Origin: Variovorax ginsengisoli
GTDB lineage: Bacteria; Pseudomonadota; Gammaproteobacteria; Burkholderiales; Burkholderiaceae_C
DNA: 64,000 nt
Reading direction: 5' to 3'
Assembly: GCF_006438845.1 (NCBI RefSeq)
Contig: NZ_RCZJ01000002.1
Location: forward strand, 385,145 to 449,144
Part shown: positions 19,951 through 28,154 of the stretch, one piece after another
How positions within the stretch are numbered: position 1 is the stretch's first letter
Layout of the letters: every line of letters starts with the position of its first letter
The notes under the pieces: generated by a model
What the model was told of the DNA's origin: nothing
Database searches by the model: none
The model's input: only the letters and a program-made list of their open reading frames with translations
Translations under genes and position numbers: made by a program

Positions 19951-21315
19951 TCAGGGATAGAAGGCGTCGAGACGGAAGCCCGCCACGCGCGGCAACGTGG
20001 CAGCGTCTTCGCCGGCCAGCGTCACTGGAAGCAAGGTTGCGCGTTCGGCATGCGGGGCCAAAGTCGCCGGCGCGCCGTAGTCGGTCGGCCGCAGCACGCG
20101 CCGGACGACCGTGCGCTCCTGCGTATCCAGCAATGAAAGCTCTATCGCCGGCATGGCCAGCGGGATCGACGCCAGATTGCGCAAGGTGAAGCTGAATTCG
20201 TAACCCTCGCCGCTCTTTTCGCGCGCGAAGGAGGCGCCGTCGATGCGGATGTTGGCGATCTCTCGCAACGCTGACAGCTGGCAGCCGAGCCACTCGCATG
20301 TGGTCGCGAAAATTGGGCGCAGCGACGGCTTCCGCGCGACGATGGCGTTGCGCTCCTGATGGAGCACCTGTGCCGCCAGCAAGAGCACCAACGCGGTCAG
20401 CGCCGCCGCGCGCAGCGGCAACCGCCATCGAAGACGACGTGGTACTGCGATTGCAGCATCCAGTGAGACGTTGCGCGGCGATCTCGACACCGGCGCCCCC
20501 TCTTTAGGCCATGAGGCGCGCGGCGCCGCTTCGCCGAACGCATCGATCGGCGCCGGCGCCGTTTCGCTTGGCGTGGTCACCACGGCAGGCGTGGCGCCGT
20601 CCTTCGCCTTGGCGCGTGCGCGCCCGATCTTGAGCGAGTTGATTCGCGTGCGACGCAGCGCTGTCTGAAACTGCGCATCATCGGCATCTCTCGGCGATGC
20701 GCCGTCCTCGTCGACACGCAGCGGCCCAGGAACCTTGCCCATATGCAAGGAGGGCAGGCGTGACCAGCCGTCGTCGTCACGCAGGAACGCGGGCGGCAGA
20801 TCGGACACCCTGGTCTCAGTCGGAAACTCGATCACCGGCACCGTCGTTGCAGGCGCGTGGTGGCTGAAGGCAGGCCAACCGAGCGATGGTGGCTCGAGCG
20901 CCACAGGCTGCGAACGCGGCGGCTGCGGGATGTGATCGGTGATGGCCGGCGGCGGGGGGAGCGGGCTGGCGGCATCGCCCCCGGAAGGAAGCGCCTTGGC
21001 ACTCAGGCGCAGCAAGGTGTCGCTGAAGAAGTCAACGTCGGCCAGCGCACCGCTCGGTGTCTGGACGTGGACCTCCCGCCCAGGCATATCGGGCTCGGGT
21101 GTTGGCGGCGCCACGGATGCCGGCCGCCCCAGCGCGGCGGGCTCCGTCGAAGGCGCGTTCGTCACCTTCGGCGATAGGCTTTCGTGGAGATGCTCACCCC
21201 CATCAAACACATGGCTGCACCGACCGCAGCGCACCCAGCCGTCCGAGATGCGGAGCTGGTCGCGCACCACCTTGAAGGTGGTGCCGCAGGCGGGGCATCG
21301 AGTGGCGAGGCTCAT
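19951..21315 (-). CDS. Zinc-ribbon DUF3426 membrane protein
   Basis: A 454-residue protein. It begins with an MJ0042-type zinc ribbon, CPACGTTF and later CGRCSHVF, continues through a long low-complexity Pro/Ala/Ser region (about residues 45-270), then one membrane helix near RAAALTALVLLLAAQVL, and ends in a DUF3426 domain of about 130 residues predicted to lie outside the cytoplasm. Function is unknown. The position downstream of prmA is conserved in Burkholderiales as I recall it. The gene follows prmA after 42 bases. Confidence 0.85.
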   Translation of the reverse strand: MSLATRCPACGTTFKVVRDQLRISDGWVRCGRCSHVFDGGEHLHESLSPKVTNAPSTEPAALGRPASVAPPTPEPDMPGREVHVQTPSGALADVDFFSDTLLRLSAKALPSGGDAASPLPPPPAITDHIPQPPRSQPVALEPPSLGWPAFSHHAPATTVPVIEFPTETRVSDLPPAFLRDDDGWSRLPSLHMGKVPGPLRVDEDGASPRDADDAQFQTALRRTRINSLKIGRARAKAKDGATPAVVTTPSETAPAPIDAFGEAAPRASWPKEGAPVSRSPRNVSLDAAIAVPRRLRWRLPLRAAALTALVLLLAAQVLHQERNAIVARKPSLRPIFATTCEWLGCQLSALREIANIRIDGASFAREKSGEGYEFSFTLRNLASIPLAMPAIELSLLDTQERTVVRRVLRPTDYGAPATLAPHAERATLLPVTLAGEDAATLPRVAGFRLDAFYP

Positions 21316-21357
21316 GAGGCGTCGATTGTAGGGTTGGGCTCCGCCAGCCCGACGGCC

Positions 21358-22242
21358 CTACAAGCGGGCCGTCATGAGGATCCAGCCTTCTTCGCTGTCG
21401 CTGACGCTCAACGCCGCGTACGGCGCATATGCCAGCTTCAGCTCGTCGGCCTGACGCTCAAGGATGCCAGCCAGCACCAGTGCGCCGCCAGGCTTCACGC
21501 GCTCGCACAGCAGCGGCGCCAGCACCTTCAACGGTGTGGCAAGGATGTTCGCCAGCACCGTCTGGTAGGCACCCTGTGCGGCATCGGGCAGGCCTGTCCG
21601 GAGCGTGACGGCGTTGGCTTCGGCGTTGAGCCGGGTCGAGTCGACGGCAGCTGGATCGATGTCCACCGCATCGACTTCCGTCGCGCCGAACTTCGCCGCG
21701 CCGATGGCGAGGATGCCGGAACCGCAGCCGTAGTCGAGCACGCGGCCGAGCGATGCCGAGGGCTGCGACGCGATCCAGCGCAGGCACATGCGCGTGGTCG
21801 GGTGTGTCCCGGTGCCGAAGGCCAGGCCGGGGTCGAGCCGAATCACCTGACGCGCCTGCGCCGGCGGCTCATGCCAGGTCGGCACGATCCAGAACTCGGG
21901 CGTGATCTCGACCGGCGCGAATTGCGACTGCGTGAGCCGCACCCAGTCCTGCTCCGGCACATTGGCCACGCCGAGCACCTCGCAACCGGAGAAGAAGTCC
22001 TGTGCAGACAGCAGCACTGAGGCGTCGCGCGCCTGCGGCTCGGTCGAGAACAGCGCGATCACGCGCGAGCGCTGCCACCCGTCCTTGGGCGGCGGCATGC
22101 CGGGCTCGCCGAACAGCGCCTGCTCGGCATCGGTCTGCGCGTCGGCGTCTTCGACCGACAGGCTCAGTGCGTCGAGCGCTTCGAGCGCGTCGCTCACCGC
22201 TTCGACGGCGGCTTCGGGAACCAGCAGGCGCAGTTCAAACAC
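21358..22242 (-). CDS. prmA: Ribosomal protein L11 methyltransferase PrmA
   Basis: SAM-dependent methyltransferase (294 residues) that trimethylates ribosomal protein L11. The N-terminal L11-binding domain (MFELRLLVPEAAVEAVSDAL) precedes the methyltransferase fold. The SAM motif is GRVLDYGCGSGILAIGAAKFG, preceded by DPGLAFGTGTHPTTRMCL, a family hallmark, and followed by the NPPY-equivalent TVLANILATPL. Translation uses GTG at 22242, six bases after the accC stop; no ATG fits. Co-transcription with accBC is very likely. Confidence 0.95.
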   Translation of the reverse strand: MFELRLLVPEAAVEAVSDALEALDALSLSVEDADAQTDAEQALFGEPGMPPPKDGWQRSRVIALFSTEPQARDASVLLSAQDFFSGCEVLGVANVPEQDWVRLTQSQFAPVEITPEFWIVPTWHEPPAQARQVIRLDPGLAFGTGTHPTTRMCLRWIASQPSASLGRVLDYGCGSGILAIGAAKFGATEVDAVDIDPAAVDSTRLNAEANAVTLRTGLPDAAQGAYQTVLANILATPLKVLAPLLCERVKPGGALVLAGILERQADELKLAYAPYAALSVSDSEEGWILMTARL

Positions 22243-22248
22243 TTTGGG

Positions 22249-23598
22249 TCACCGGGCGCGCGCCGCGAGCCACTCTTCAAGGTAGTGGATGTTGGTGCCA
22301 CCGGCCATGAACTTGGCGTCGACCATCAGTTCGCGATGCAGTGGGATGTTGGTCTGGATGCCTTCGACCACCGTCTCGCTCAGCGCGGTGCGCATGCGCG
22401 CGAGCGCCTGTTCGCGCGTGTCGCCGTGCACAATGATCTTGCCGATCATCGAGTCGTAGTTCGGCGGCACGAAGTAGTTGGTGTAGACGTGCGAGTCCAC
22501 CCGAACGCCCGGCCCGCCCGGCGCGTGCCACATCGTAATGCGCCCCGGTGACGGCGTGAACTTGTATGCGTCCTCGGCATTGATGCGGCATTCGATGGAA
22601 TGGCCCCGCATCTCGATCTGGCGTTGCGTGAAGGGCAGCTTCTCGCCAGCCGCCACCATGATCTGCGTCTTCACGATGTCGATGCCGGTCGTGAACTCCG
22701 TCACCGGGTGTTCGACCTGCACGCGCGTGTTCATCTCGATGAAATAGAACTCGCCGTTTTCGTAAAGAAACTCGAAGGTGCCGGCGCCGCGGTAGCCGAT
22801 GCGCTTGCAGGCGGCCGCGCACCGCTCGCCGATCTTTTCGATCAGCTTGCGCGGAATGCCCGGCGCCGGCGATTCCTCGATCACCTTCTGATGGCGACGT
22901 TGCATGGAGCAGTCGCGCTCGCCCAGATAGACCGCGTTCTTGTGCTTGTCCGCGAGGATCTGGATCTCGACGTGGCGCGGGTTCTGGAGAAATTTCTCCA
23001 TGTACACGGCCGGGTTGTTGAAGGCGGCGCCCGCCTCCGCCTTGGTCATCTGGATCGCGTTGATCAGCGCGGCTTCCGTGTGCACCACGCGCATGCCGCG
23101 CCCGCCGCCGCCGCCGGCGGCCTTGATGATGACCGGGTAGCCGATGGCGCGCGCAATGCGCTTGTTGGTGGCCGCGTCGTCCGACAGTTCGCCTTCGGAA
23201 CCGGGCACGCAAGGTACGCCGGCCTTGATCATGGCCTGCTTCGCCGCGACCTTGTCACCCATCGTGCGGATGTTCTCCGGCGTGGGTCCGATGAACTGGA
23301 AGCCGCTCTGCTCCACACGTTCGGCGAAGTTGGCGTTCTCGCTCAGGAAGCCATAGCCGGGATGAATCGCTTCGGCGTCGGTCACTTCGGCGGCCGAAAT
23401 GATGGCCGGCATGTTCAGGTAGCTCAGCGCCGACGAGGCCGGACCGATGCACACGGCCTCCTGGGCCAACTTGACATATTTGGCTTCGCGATCGGCCTCG
23501 GAATAGACCATCACGGCCTTGATGCCGAGTTCGCTGCAAGCGCGCTGGATGCGAAGGGCGATCTCACCCCGGTTCGCAACGAGGATCTTCTTGAACAT
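22249..23598 (-). CDS. accC: Acetyl-CoA carboxylase biotin carboxylase subunit AccC
   Basis: ATP-grasp enzyme that carboxylates the biotin of AccB using bicarbonate and ATP, the first half-reaction of acetyl-CoA carboxylase. It has 449 residues, equal to E. coli AccC. Recognisable parts are the N-terminal [20 protein letters not shown], the glycine-rich ATP loop [14 protein letters not shown], and the catalytic [17 protein letters not shown] 23598 starts two bases after the accB stop and matches the family N-terminus; a GTG six bases upstream is less likely. Confidence 0.97.
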   Translation of the reverse strand: MFKKILVANRGEIALRIQRACSELGIKAVMVYSEADREAKYVKLAQEAVCIGPASSALSYLNMPAIISAAEVTDAEAIHPGYGFLSENANFAERVEQSGFQFIGPTPENIRTMGDKVAAKQAMIKAGVPCVPGSEGELSDDAATNKRIARAIGYPVIIKAAGGGGGRGMRVVHTEAALINAIQMTKAEAGAAFNNPAVYMEKFLQNPRHVEIQILADKHKNAVYLGERDCSMQRRHQKVIEESPAPGIPRKLIEKIGERCAAACKRIGYRGAGTFEFLYENGEFYFIEMNTRVQVEHPVTEFTTGIDIVKTQIMVAAGEKLPFTQRQIEMRGHSIECRINAEDAYKFTPSPGRITMWHAPGGPGVRVDSHVYTNYFVPPNYDSMIGKIIVHGDTREQALARMRTALSETVVEGIQTNIPLHRELMVDAKFMAGGTNIHYLEEWLAARAR

Positions 23599-23600
23599 GG

Positions 23601-24062
23601 TCACTCGATGATGAACAACGGCTGGCCGTATTCGACCGCTTGGCCGTTCTCGCCGAGGATCTGCGTGACGGTGCCGGACTTGTCGGCCTCGATTTCATTG
23701 AGGATCTTCATGGCCTCGATGATGCAGACGGTATCGCCTTCTTTCACCTGTGCGCCGACCTCGACGAAGGATGGTGCACCTGGGCTGGAGGAGCGATAGA
23801 AAGTCCCCACCATCGGCGACTTGACCGTGTGGCCCGCTGCAGCGGCAGGTGTCACCGCAGCGGCCTCTGTGGCAGCCCCACTGGACGCGGGTGCAGGTGC
23901 GGGTGCGGCGACCTGCGGCGCGGCACTTTGTACATATTGAACCGGAGCAGATTCGCCCGCCTTCACGATGCGGACCTTGCCTTCGGCTTCGGTGATTTCC
24001 AACTCGGAAATATTTGATTCAGACACGAGATCGATCAGTGTCTTGAGTTTGCGCAGATCCAT
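23601..24062 (-). CDS. accB: Acetyl-CoA carboxylase biotin carboxyl carrier protein AccB
   Basis: Biotin carrier of acetyl-CoA carboxylase, 153 residues. An N-terminal helical region ([18 protein letters not shown]) is followed by an Ala/Pro-rich linker (about residues 40-80) and the biotinyl domain. The biotin-accepting lysine is in [16 protein letters not shown]; the motif is AMKI where E. coli has AMKM, a common variation. accC follows directly. The aroQ gene often found just upstream of accB is absent; a TlpA-like gene stands there instead. Confidence 0.95.
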   Translation of the reverse strand: MDLRKLKTLIDLVSESNISELEITEAEGKVRIVKAGESAPVQYVQSAAPQVAAPAPAPASSGAATEAAAVTPAAAAGHTVKSPMVGTFYRSSSPGAPSFVEVGAQVKEGDTVCIIEAMKILNEIEADKSGTVTQILGENGQAVEYGQPLFIIE

Positions 24063-24163
24063 GGGACTCCATTGCCGGTTCGACCGGTATTCGGATTGAA
24101 CTCACTTGAAAATCGGCTTAGTTCGGCGTTCGTACGCCAATTGCCGGATGTATCGGCGCGATT

Positions 24164-24712
24164 CTAACTGTGAAGTTCTGCACGCCGCCACGCGTCCAGA
24201 TCGGTGCTGGACAGCTGCCCCATTTTACGGGCGACCACCCGTCCGTCGCCGCCGACCACCAAGGTGAAAGGCAAGCCTCCCGCATCGTTACCCAGGTTCC
24301 GGACAAGTTCAGTTCCTTCCAAACCAGCCAGTCCGATGGGGAAGCTCACCGGCGTCTTGACAAGAAACTTCTGAACGGCAGCGGGCTTGTCGATGGCCAA
24401 TCCGACCACTTGCCAACCGTTGGCCGCGTGATCATTGAAGAAGCGATCGATCATCGGCAACTCTTCGATGCACGGCGGACACCACGTCGCCCAAAAATTC
24501 AGCAGCAAGGGTTTGCCTTTCAACGCGGCGAAATCGAGCACGCCGCCTTCGGGTCGATCGAAGTGACCTGCCCAGAAGTCCGGCGACAGCCGCTCGCCCG
24601 CGTCGGCGCTGCCGGCTGCGCCGTTTTGCCACGCGACGCCGACGCCAGCCACGGCGGCCACTGTGGCAATGCCGCCAGCCAGCCAGCGGCGGCGGGTAAA
24701 GGGAGATGTCAT
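24164..24712 (-). CDS. TlpA-family periplasmic thioredoxin-like protein
   Basis: Exported thiol-disulfide protein of 182 residues. The N-terminus TRRRWLAGGIATVAAVAGVG resembles a twin-arginine or uncleaved membrane signal. The thioredoxin fold carries the redox motif WATWCPPCIEELP and a cis-proline region near GGLPFTLVV. Family members reduce disulfides in cytochrome c maturation or protect exported proteins; the specific partner is unknown. Its start overlaps the stop of the upstream uncharacterised gene by four bases, so those two genes are co-transcribed, and accB follows after 101 bases. Confidence 0.87.
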   Translation of the reverse strand: MTSPFTRRRWLAGGIATVAAVAGVGVAWQNGAAGSADAGERLSPDFWAGHFDRPEGGVLDFAALKGKPLLLNFWATWCPPCIEELPMIDRFFNDHAANGWQVVGLAIDKPAAVQKFLVKTPVSFPIGLAGLEGTELVRNLGNDAGGLPFTLVVGGDGRVVARKMGQLSSTDLDAWRRAELHS

Positions 24713-25305
24713 ACCGAATCCTCTTGCATCAGTCGGCGCAGCGCGGCGAGGTCGCCACGCGGGGTGCGCCCTTGCGTGTCCGGCTTGAGCGCGCCGCGCA
24801 GGTCGTCAAGGTCGTACACCAACAGGTGCACACCGATTTCTTCGCCCAGCAGGCGACTCATCGCATGCACACTGAGTGCCTCCACCTGCTCGCCGTGAAA
24901 CCCGCCGACCATGCGCGGCTCGTAGTCGACATGGTGGTCGATCAGCGCGATTTCGGCCGATTTGCAATCGTCGCAAAAAAGCTGGATGTACACGTCGGAC
25001 AAGCGCGTCGCGGTCCCATGCCACACCGAACCACCGACATGAGGCCGGAAGGCGGTCATGCGCTCCATCCATTCGAGCGCCAGTTGCCGAAGCGCATGCA
25101 ACTCCCGGGGCTGCGTGTCTGCACAGAACAGCGCGATGTAGTCGCGCACCTCCGCCTCGACCTCGTCGTTGTTCGGGAGCGCGGTGCGTGTCGACATGCC
25201 GAGCTCGCGCAGTGCACGGCGCTTGGCCGGGCCGTACTCCATCCCCTCCTCGACCACGAGGCGGGCGGCAGTGGCGGCGATTTCGCGCTTGGACATGTCC
25301 ATCAC
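24709..25305 (-). CDS. Uncharacterised conserved protein between mpl and tlpA-like gene
   Basis: A 198-residue soluble protein that I do not recognise. It is Leu/Arg/Glu-rich and mostly helical at the N-terminus (KREIAATAARLVVEEGMEYG), with a central segment GSVWHGTATRLSDVYIQLFCDD followed by strands (EIALIDHH, VEALSVHAMS, IGVHLLVYDLDDLR) that suggest an alpha/beta core. There is no signal peptide or membrane segment. Several ATGs lie close together at the start (25305, 25302, 25296), so the N-terminus is uncertain by three residues. It is divergent from mpl, 65 bases apart, and coupled to the TlpA-like gene by a four-base overlap. Confidence 0.8.
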   Translation of the reverse strand: MMDMSKREIAATAARLVVEEGMEYGPAKRRALRELGMSTRTALPNNDEVEAEVRDYIALFCADTQPRELHALRQLALEWMERMTAFRPHVGGSVWHGTATRLSDVYIQLFCDDCKSAEIALIDHHVDYEPRMVGGFHGEQVEALSVHAMSRLLGEEIGVHLLVYDLDDLRGALKPDTQGRTPRGDLAALRRLMQEDSV

Positions 25306-25370
25306 TGCATTTTGCCCGCTGCGTCGGGATCGACGAAGTCGGGGCTCAGACCCGTCCCTAAAATCGACCG

Positions 25371-26774
25371 ATGCATATTCACATCCTCGGCATCTGCGGC
25401 ACCTTCATGGGCGGCGTGGCCGCACTGGCACGCGAAGCCGGCCATCGGGTGACGGGCTGCGACGCCGGCGTCTACCCGCCAATGAGCGACCAGTTGCGCG
25501 CGCTCGGCATCGACCTCATCGAAGGCTTCGCTGCCGACCAGATGGCACTGACGCCCGACATGTTCGTCGTCGGCAACGTCGTCTCGCGGGCGCATCTGCC
25601 CGACGGCAACCCCAAGTTCCCTTTGATGGAAGCGATCCTCGACGCGGGAGCGCCCTACACCAGCGGCCCGCAGTGGCTTTCAGAGCACGTTCTGCAGGGC
25701 CGGCACGTGCTGGCTGTGGCCGGCACGCATGGCAAGACGACCACGACGTCGATGCTGGCGTGGGTGCTGGAGCGCGCCGGCCGGGCGCCCGGCTTTCTCG
25801 TGGGCGGCGTGCCGCTCGACTTCGGCGTGTCGGCTCGGCTGGGCGAGGGTCCGGCTTTCGTCATCGAGGCGGACGAGTACGACACGGCATTCTTCGACAA
25901 GCGCAGCAAGTTCGTTCACTACCGGCCGCGCACCGCCATCCTGAACAATCTCGAGTTCGATCACGCGGACATCTTCGACGACCTCGCCGCCATCGAGCGG
26001 CAGTTCCATCACCTCGTACGCACCGTGCCCGGCACCGGGCGTGTGGTCGTCAACGCCACGGAAGAAAGCCTCCAGCGCGTTCTGGCGCAGGGATGCTGGA
26101 GCGAAGTGAGCCACTTCGGTGCCGGCGGCGCCGACACGGAATGGCGGGCCCGAGGCGCGCACGACGCTTTCGACGTCTTGCGTCACGGTGCCGTGGTCGG
26201 CCGCGTCGAATGGGCTCTTTCGGGCGAACACAACCAGATGAACGCGCTGGCTGCCATTGCGGCGGCCGAACATGTGGGCGTGGCGCCCGCCGAAGCCGCC
26301 ACGGCGCTTGGCACCTTCCGCAACGTCCGTCGGCGCATGGAACTGCGCGGCACGGTCGGGCGCGACAGCGGCGAGGTCACGGTGTACGACGATTTCGCGC
26401 ACCATCCCACGGCCATCCGCACCACGCTCGACGGCTTGCGCCGCAAGCTGGACGGCGAGGGCCGCCAGAGCGACCGCATCCTGGCGGTCTTCGAGCCACG
26501 CAGCAACACCATGAAACTGGGCGCCATGGCGGCGCAGCTTCCGTGGAGTCTGGAAGCGGCCGACCTTTCGTTCTGCCACAGCGGCGGGCTGGGCTGGGAC
26601 GTCGAATCAGCGCTGGCGCCGATGGGCGATCGCGCCTTCGTGATCGACGCCATCGAGCCACTCGTGGCGCAGGTCGCCAAAGCAGCGCGCGCGGGCGATC
26701 ACATCGTGTGCATGAGCAACGGCGGTTTCGGCGGGATTCACGACAAACTGCTGACGGCCCTGCGCGGCAATTGA
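25371..26774 (+). CDS. mpl: UDP-N-acetylmuramate:L-alanyl-gamma-D-glutamyl-meso-diaminopimelate ligase Mpl
   Basis: Peptidoglycan-recycling ligase that joins the tripeptide released by amidase and carboxypeptidase action to UDP-MurNAc, bypassing MurC, MurD and MurE. The 467 residues have the N-terminal HIHILGICGTFMGGVAALAR, the ATP loop [19 protein letters not shown], the central FVIEADEYDTAFFDKRSKF (typical of Mpl rather than MurC) and the C-terminal EVTVYDDFAHHPTAI. It is a single gene on the plus strand, convergent with aroG. AmpD and the de novo enzymes MurC and MurD are also in this window. Confidence 0.96.
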   Translation: MHIHILGICGTFMGGVAALAREAGHRVTGCDAGVYPPMSDQLRALGIDLIEGFAADQMALTPDMFVVGNVVSRAHLPDGNPKFPLMEAILDAGAPYTSGPQWLSEHVLQGRHVLAVAGTHGKTTTTSMLAWVLERAGRAPGFLVGGVPLDFGVSARLGEGPAFVIEADEYDTAFFDKRSKFVHYRPRTAILNNLEFDHADIFDDLAAIERQFHHLVRTVPGTGRVVVNATEESLQRVLAQGCWSEVSHFGAGGADTEWRARGAHDAFDVLRHGAVVGRVEWALSGEHNQMNALAAIAAAEHVGVAPAEAATALGTFRNVRRRMELRGTVGRDSGEVTVYDDFAHHPTAIRTTLDGLRRKLDGEGRQSDRILAVFEPRSNTMKLGAMAAQLPWSLEAADLSFCHSGGLGWDVESALAPMGDRAFVIDAIEPLVAQVAKAARAGDHIVCMSNGGFGGIHDKLLTALRGN

Positions 26775-26822
26775 CCAAGCTCTCGCGCTGCTCGGCGCAG
26801 CCGCCGCGCCGCGCCGGTGCGA

Positions 26823-27941
26823 TCAGCCTCGGCGACGTTTCACGGCCTGCGACAAGGTGTCGAGCACAGCCGTCGAGTCGTCCCACCCCAGGCAGGCGTC
26901 CGTGATGCTCTGGCCGTAGGTCAGGCCGCCGATCGAGTGCGTCCCCGGCGTGAATTTCTGGGCGCCGGCGCTCAGATGACTTTCGACCATCACGCCGAAG
27001 ACGTTGCGGCTGCCGCCGGCGATCTGGCCCGCGATGTCCTGCGCCACCTCGATCTGCTTCTGGTGCTGCTTGGAACTGTTGGCGTGGCTGCAGTCGACCA
27101 TCAAGGTCGGCGGCAGCTTGGCGGCCTCGAGGTCGGCGCAGGCTGCGGCCACGCTGGCGGCGTCGTAATTGGGCGCCTTGCCGCCGCGCAGGATGACGTG
27201 GCAGTCCGGATTGCCGTGGGTCTGCACGATGGCCACCTGACCGTTCTTGTGGACCGACAGGAAGTGGTGGCCGCGCGCCGCCGCCTGGATGGCGTCGGTC
27301 GCGATGCGGATGTTGCCGTCGGTGCCGTTCTTGAAGCCGATCGGCGCCGAAATGCCCGAGGCCAGTTCGCGGTGCACCTGGCTTTCGGTGGTGCGCGCAC
27401 CGATGGCGCCCCAAGAGATCAGATCGCCGATGTACTGCGGCGAGATCACGTCGAGGAACTCGCTGCCCGCCGGCAGGCCCAGGCGGTTGATGTCGATGAG
27501 CAGCTGGCGCGCCATGCGCAGGCCCTCGTCGATGCGGAAGCTCTCGTCGAGGTAGGGATCGTTGATCAGGCCCTTCCAGCCGACGGTGGTGCGCGGCTTC
27601 TCGAAGTACACGCGCATCACGATCTCGAGCGAATCTGCGTACTTGTCGCGCTGCACCTTGAGGCGGCGGGCGTACTCCAATGCCGCCGCCGGGTCGTGGA
27701 TCGAGCACGGCCCCATCACCACCAGCAGGCGGTCGTCGCTGCCGGCCATGATGTTGTGGATGTTGCGGCGCGTGTCGGTGATCAGCGTCTCCACGGCCGT
27801 TCCGCGGATCGGGAAGAAGCGGATCAGATGTTCAGGAGGGGGCAGCACGTTGATGTCCTTGATGCGTTCGTCGTCGGTCTGGCTGGTTTTCTCGACGTGC
27901 GCATACCAGCTGTCGCTGGCGGGGACGGTGTTCTGGGTCAT
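26823..27941 (-). CDS. aroG: 3-deoxy-7-phosphoheptulonate synthase (type I DAHP synthase)
   Basis: First enzyme of the shikimate pathway, condensing phosphoenolpyruvate with erythrose 4-phosphate. The 372 residues match AroG/AroF/AroH-type synthases: DERIKDINVLPPPEHL near the N-terminus, VVMGPCSIHDPAAAL, RVYFEKPRTTVGWKGLINDP, and CSHANSSKQHQKQIEVA. Which aromatic amino acid inhibits it cannot be told by eye. AGGAG precedes ATG 27941 at normal spacing. The gene is headed by an aromatic-rich leader peptide and an attenuator, so transcription is expected to respond to charged Phe, Tyr and/or Trp tRNA. It is monocistronic and convergent with mpl. Confidence 0.95.
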   Translation of the reverse strand: MTQNTVPASDSWYAHVEKTSQTDDERIKDINVLPPPEHLIRFFPIRGTAVETLITDTRRNIHNIMAGSDDRLLVVMGPCSIHDPAAALEYARRLKVQRDKYADSLEIVMRVYFEKPRTTVGWKGLINDPYLDESFRIDEGLRMARQLLIDINRLGLPAGSEFLDVISPQYIGDLISWGAIGARTTESQVHRELASGISAPIGFKNGTDGNIRIATDAIQAAARGHHFLSVHKNGQVAIVQTHGNPDCHVILRGGKAPNYDAASVAAACADLEAAKLPPTLMVDCSHANSSKQHQKQIEVAQDIAGQIAGGSRNVFGVMVESHLSAGAQKFTPGTHSIGGLTYGQSITDACLGWDDSTAVLDTLSQAVKRRRG

Positions 27942-27973
27942 CGTGTGCTCCTGGTCAAAAACGAAAGAGGCAT

Positions 27974-28005
27974 AAAAAAACCGCCGGGGCGTGAGCGCCG
28001 GCGGT
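27974..28005 (-). terminator. Attenuator (intrinsic terminator) in the aroG leader
   Basis: On the minus strand ACCGCCGGCGC, loop TCAC and GCCCCGGCGGT form a stem with one internal mismatch, followed by seven T (27980-27974), all upstream of the aroG start. The 5' arm (CCGCCGG, 27998-28004) can instead pair perfectly with CCGGCGG at 28049-28055, which would prevent the terminator. This is the layout of a translation-coupled attenuator. Confidence 0.85.
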
Positions 28006-28029
28006 CTTTGGAGGGGGTGTACGTTTGTT

Positions 28030-28104
28030 TTACGCGCTCGCCTCTAGGCCGCCGGAAGTCCGGAACCAAAAGTACGAAAAGTAGAAAGCGGCGCGTTGCG
28101 ACAT
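28030..28104 (-). CDS. Aromatic-rich leader peptide of aroG (24 residues)
   Basis: A short reading frame, too small for routine gene calling: ATG at 28104 to TAA at 28030. It encodes 24 residues in which FYFSYFWF (codons at 28086-28063) gives four Phe, two Tyr and one Trp in eight codons. A ribosome stalled there would cover the first CCGG of a CCGGACTTCCGG hairpin and free CCGGCGG (28055-28049) to pair with the 5' arm of the downstream terminator. No Shine-Dalgarno sequence precedes the ATG; an extended -10 element places the transcript start one or two bases ahead of it, so the peptide may be read from a leaderless end. Function is inferred from arrangement; the reading frame is directly visible. 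Confidence 0.8.
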   Translation of the reverse strand: MSQRAAFYFSYFWFRTSGGLEASA

Positions 28105-28112
28105 GGGGGCCG

Positions 28113-28121
28113 AATGTAGCA
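28113..28121 (-). promoter_or_regulatory. Candidate extended -10 promoter element of the aroG leader
   Basis: TGCTACATT on the minus strand fits an extended -10 (TGnTANNNT). The region 16-18 bases upstream has no good -35 hexamer, which extended -10 promoters can tolerate. The predicted start near 28105-28106 almost coincides with the leader-peptide ATG. Confidence 0.42.
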
Positions 28122-28154
28122 CGGGATTTGAAGAAGACACGTCGTGCGTCGGCG

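Noticed and set aside
23601..24062. AccB motif AMKI instead of AMKM as a sign of altered biotinylation
   Set aside because: This replacement next to the lysine is frequent in functional biotin carriers.
24063..24163. Missing aroQ upstream of accB as evidence of gene loss
   Set aside because: The dehydroquinase gene can lie elsewhere; nothing in 101 bases suggests a remnant.
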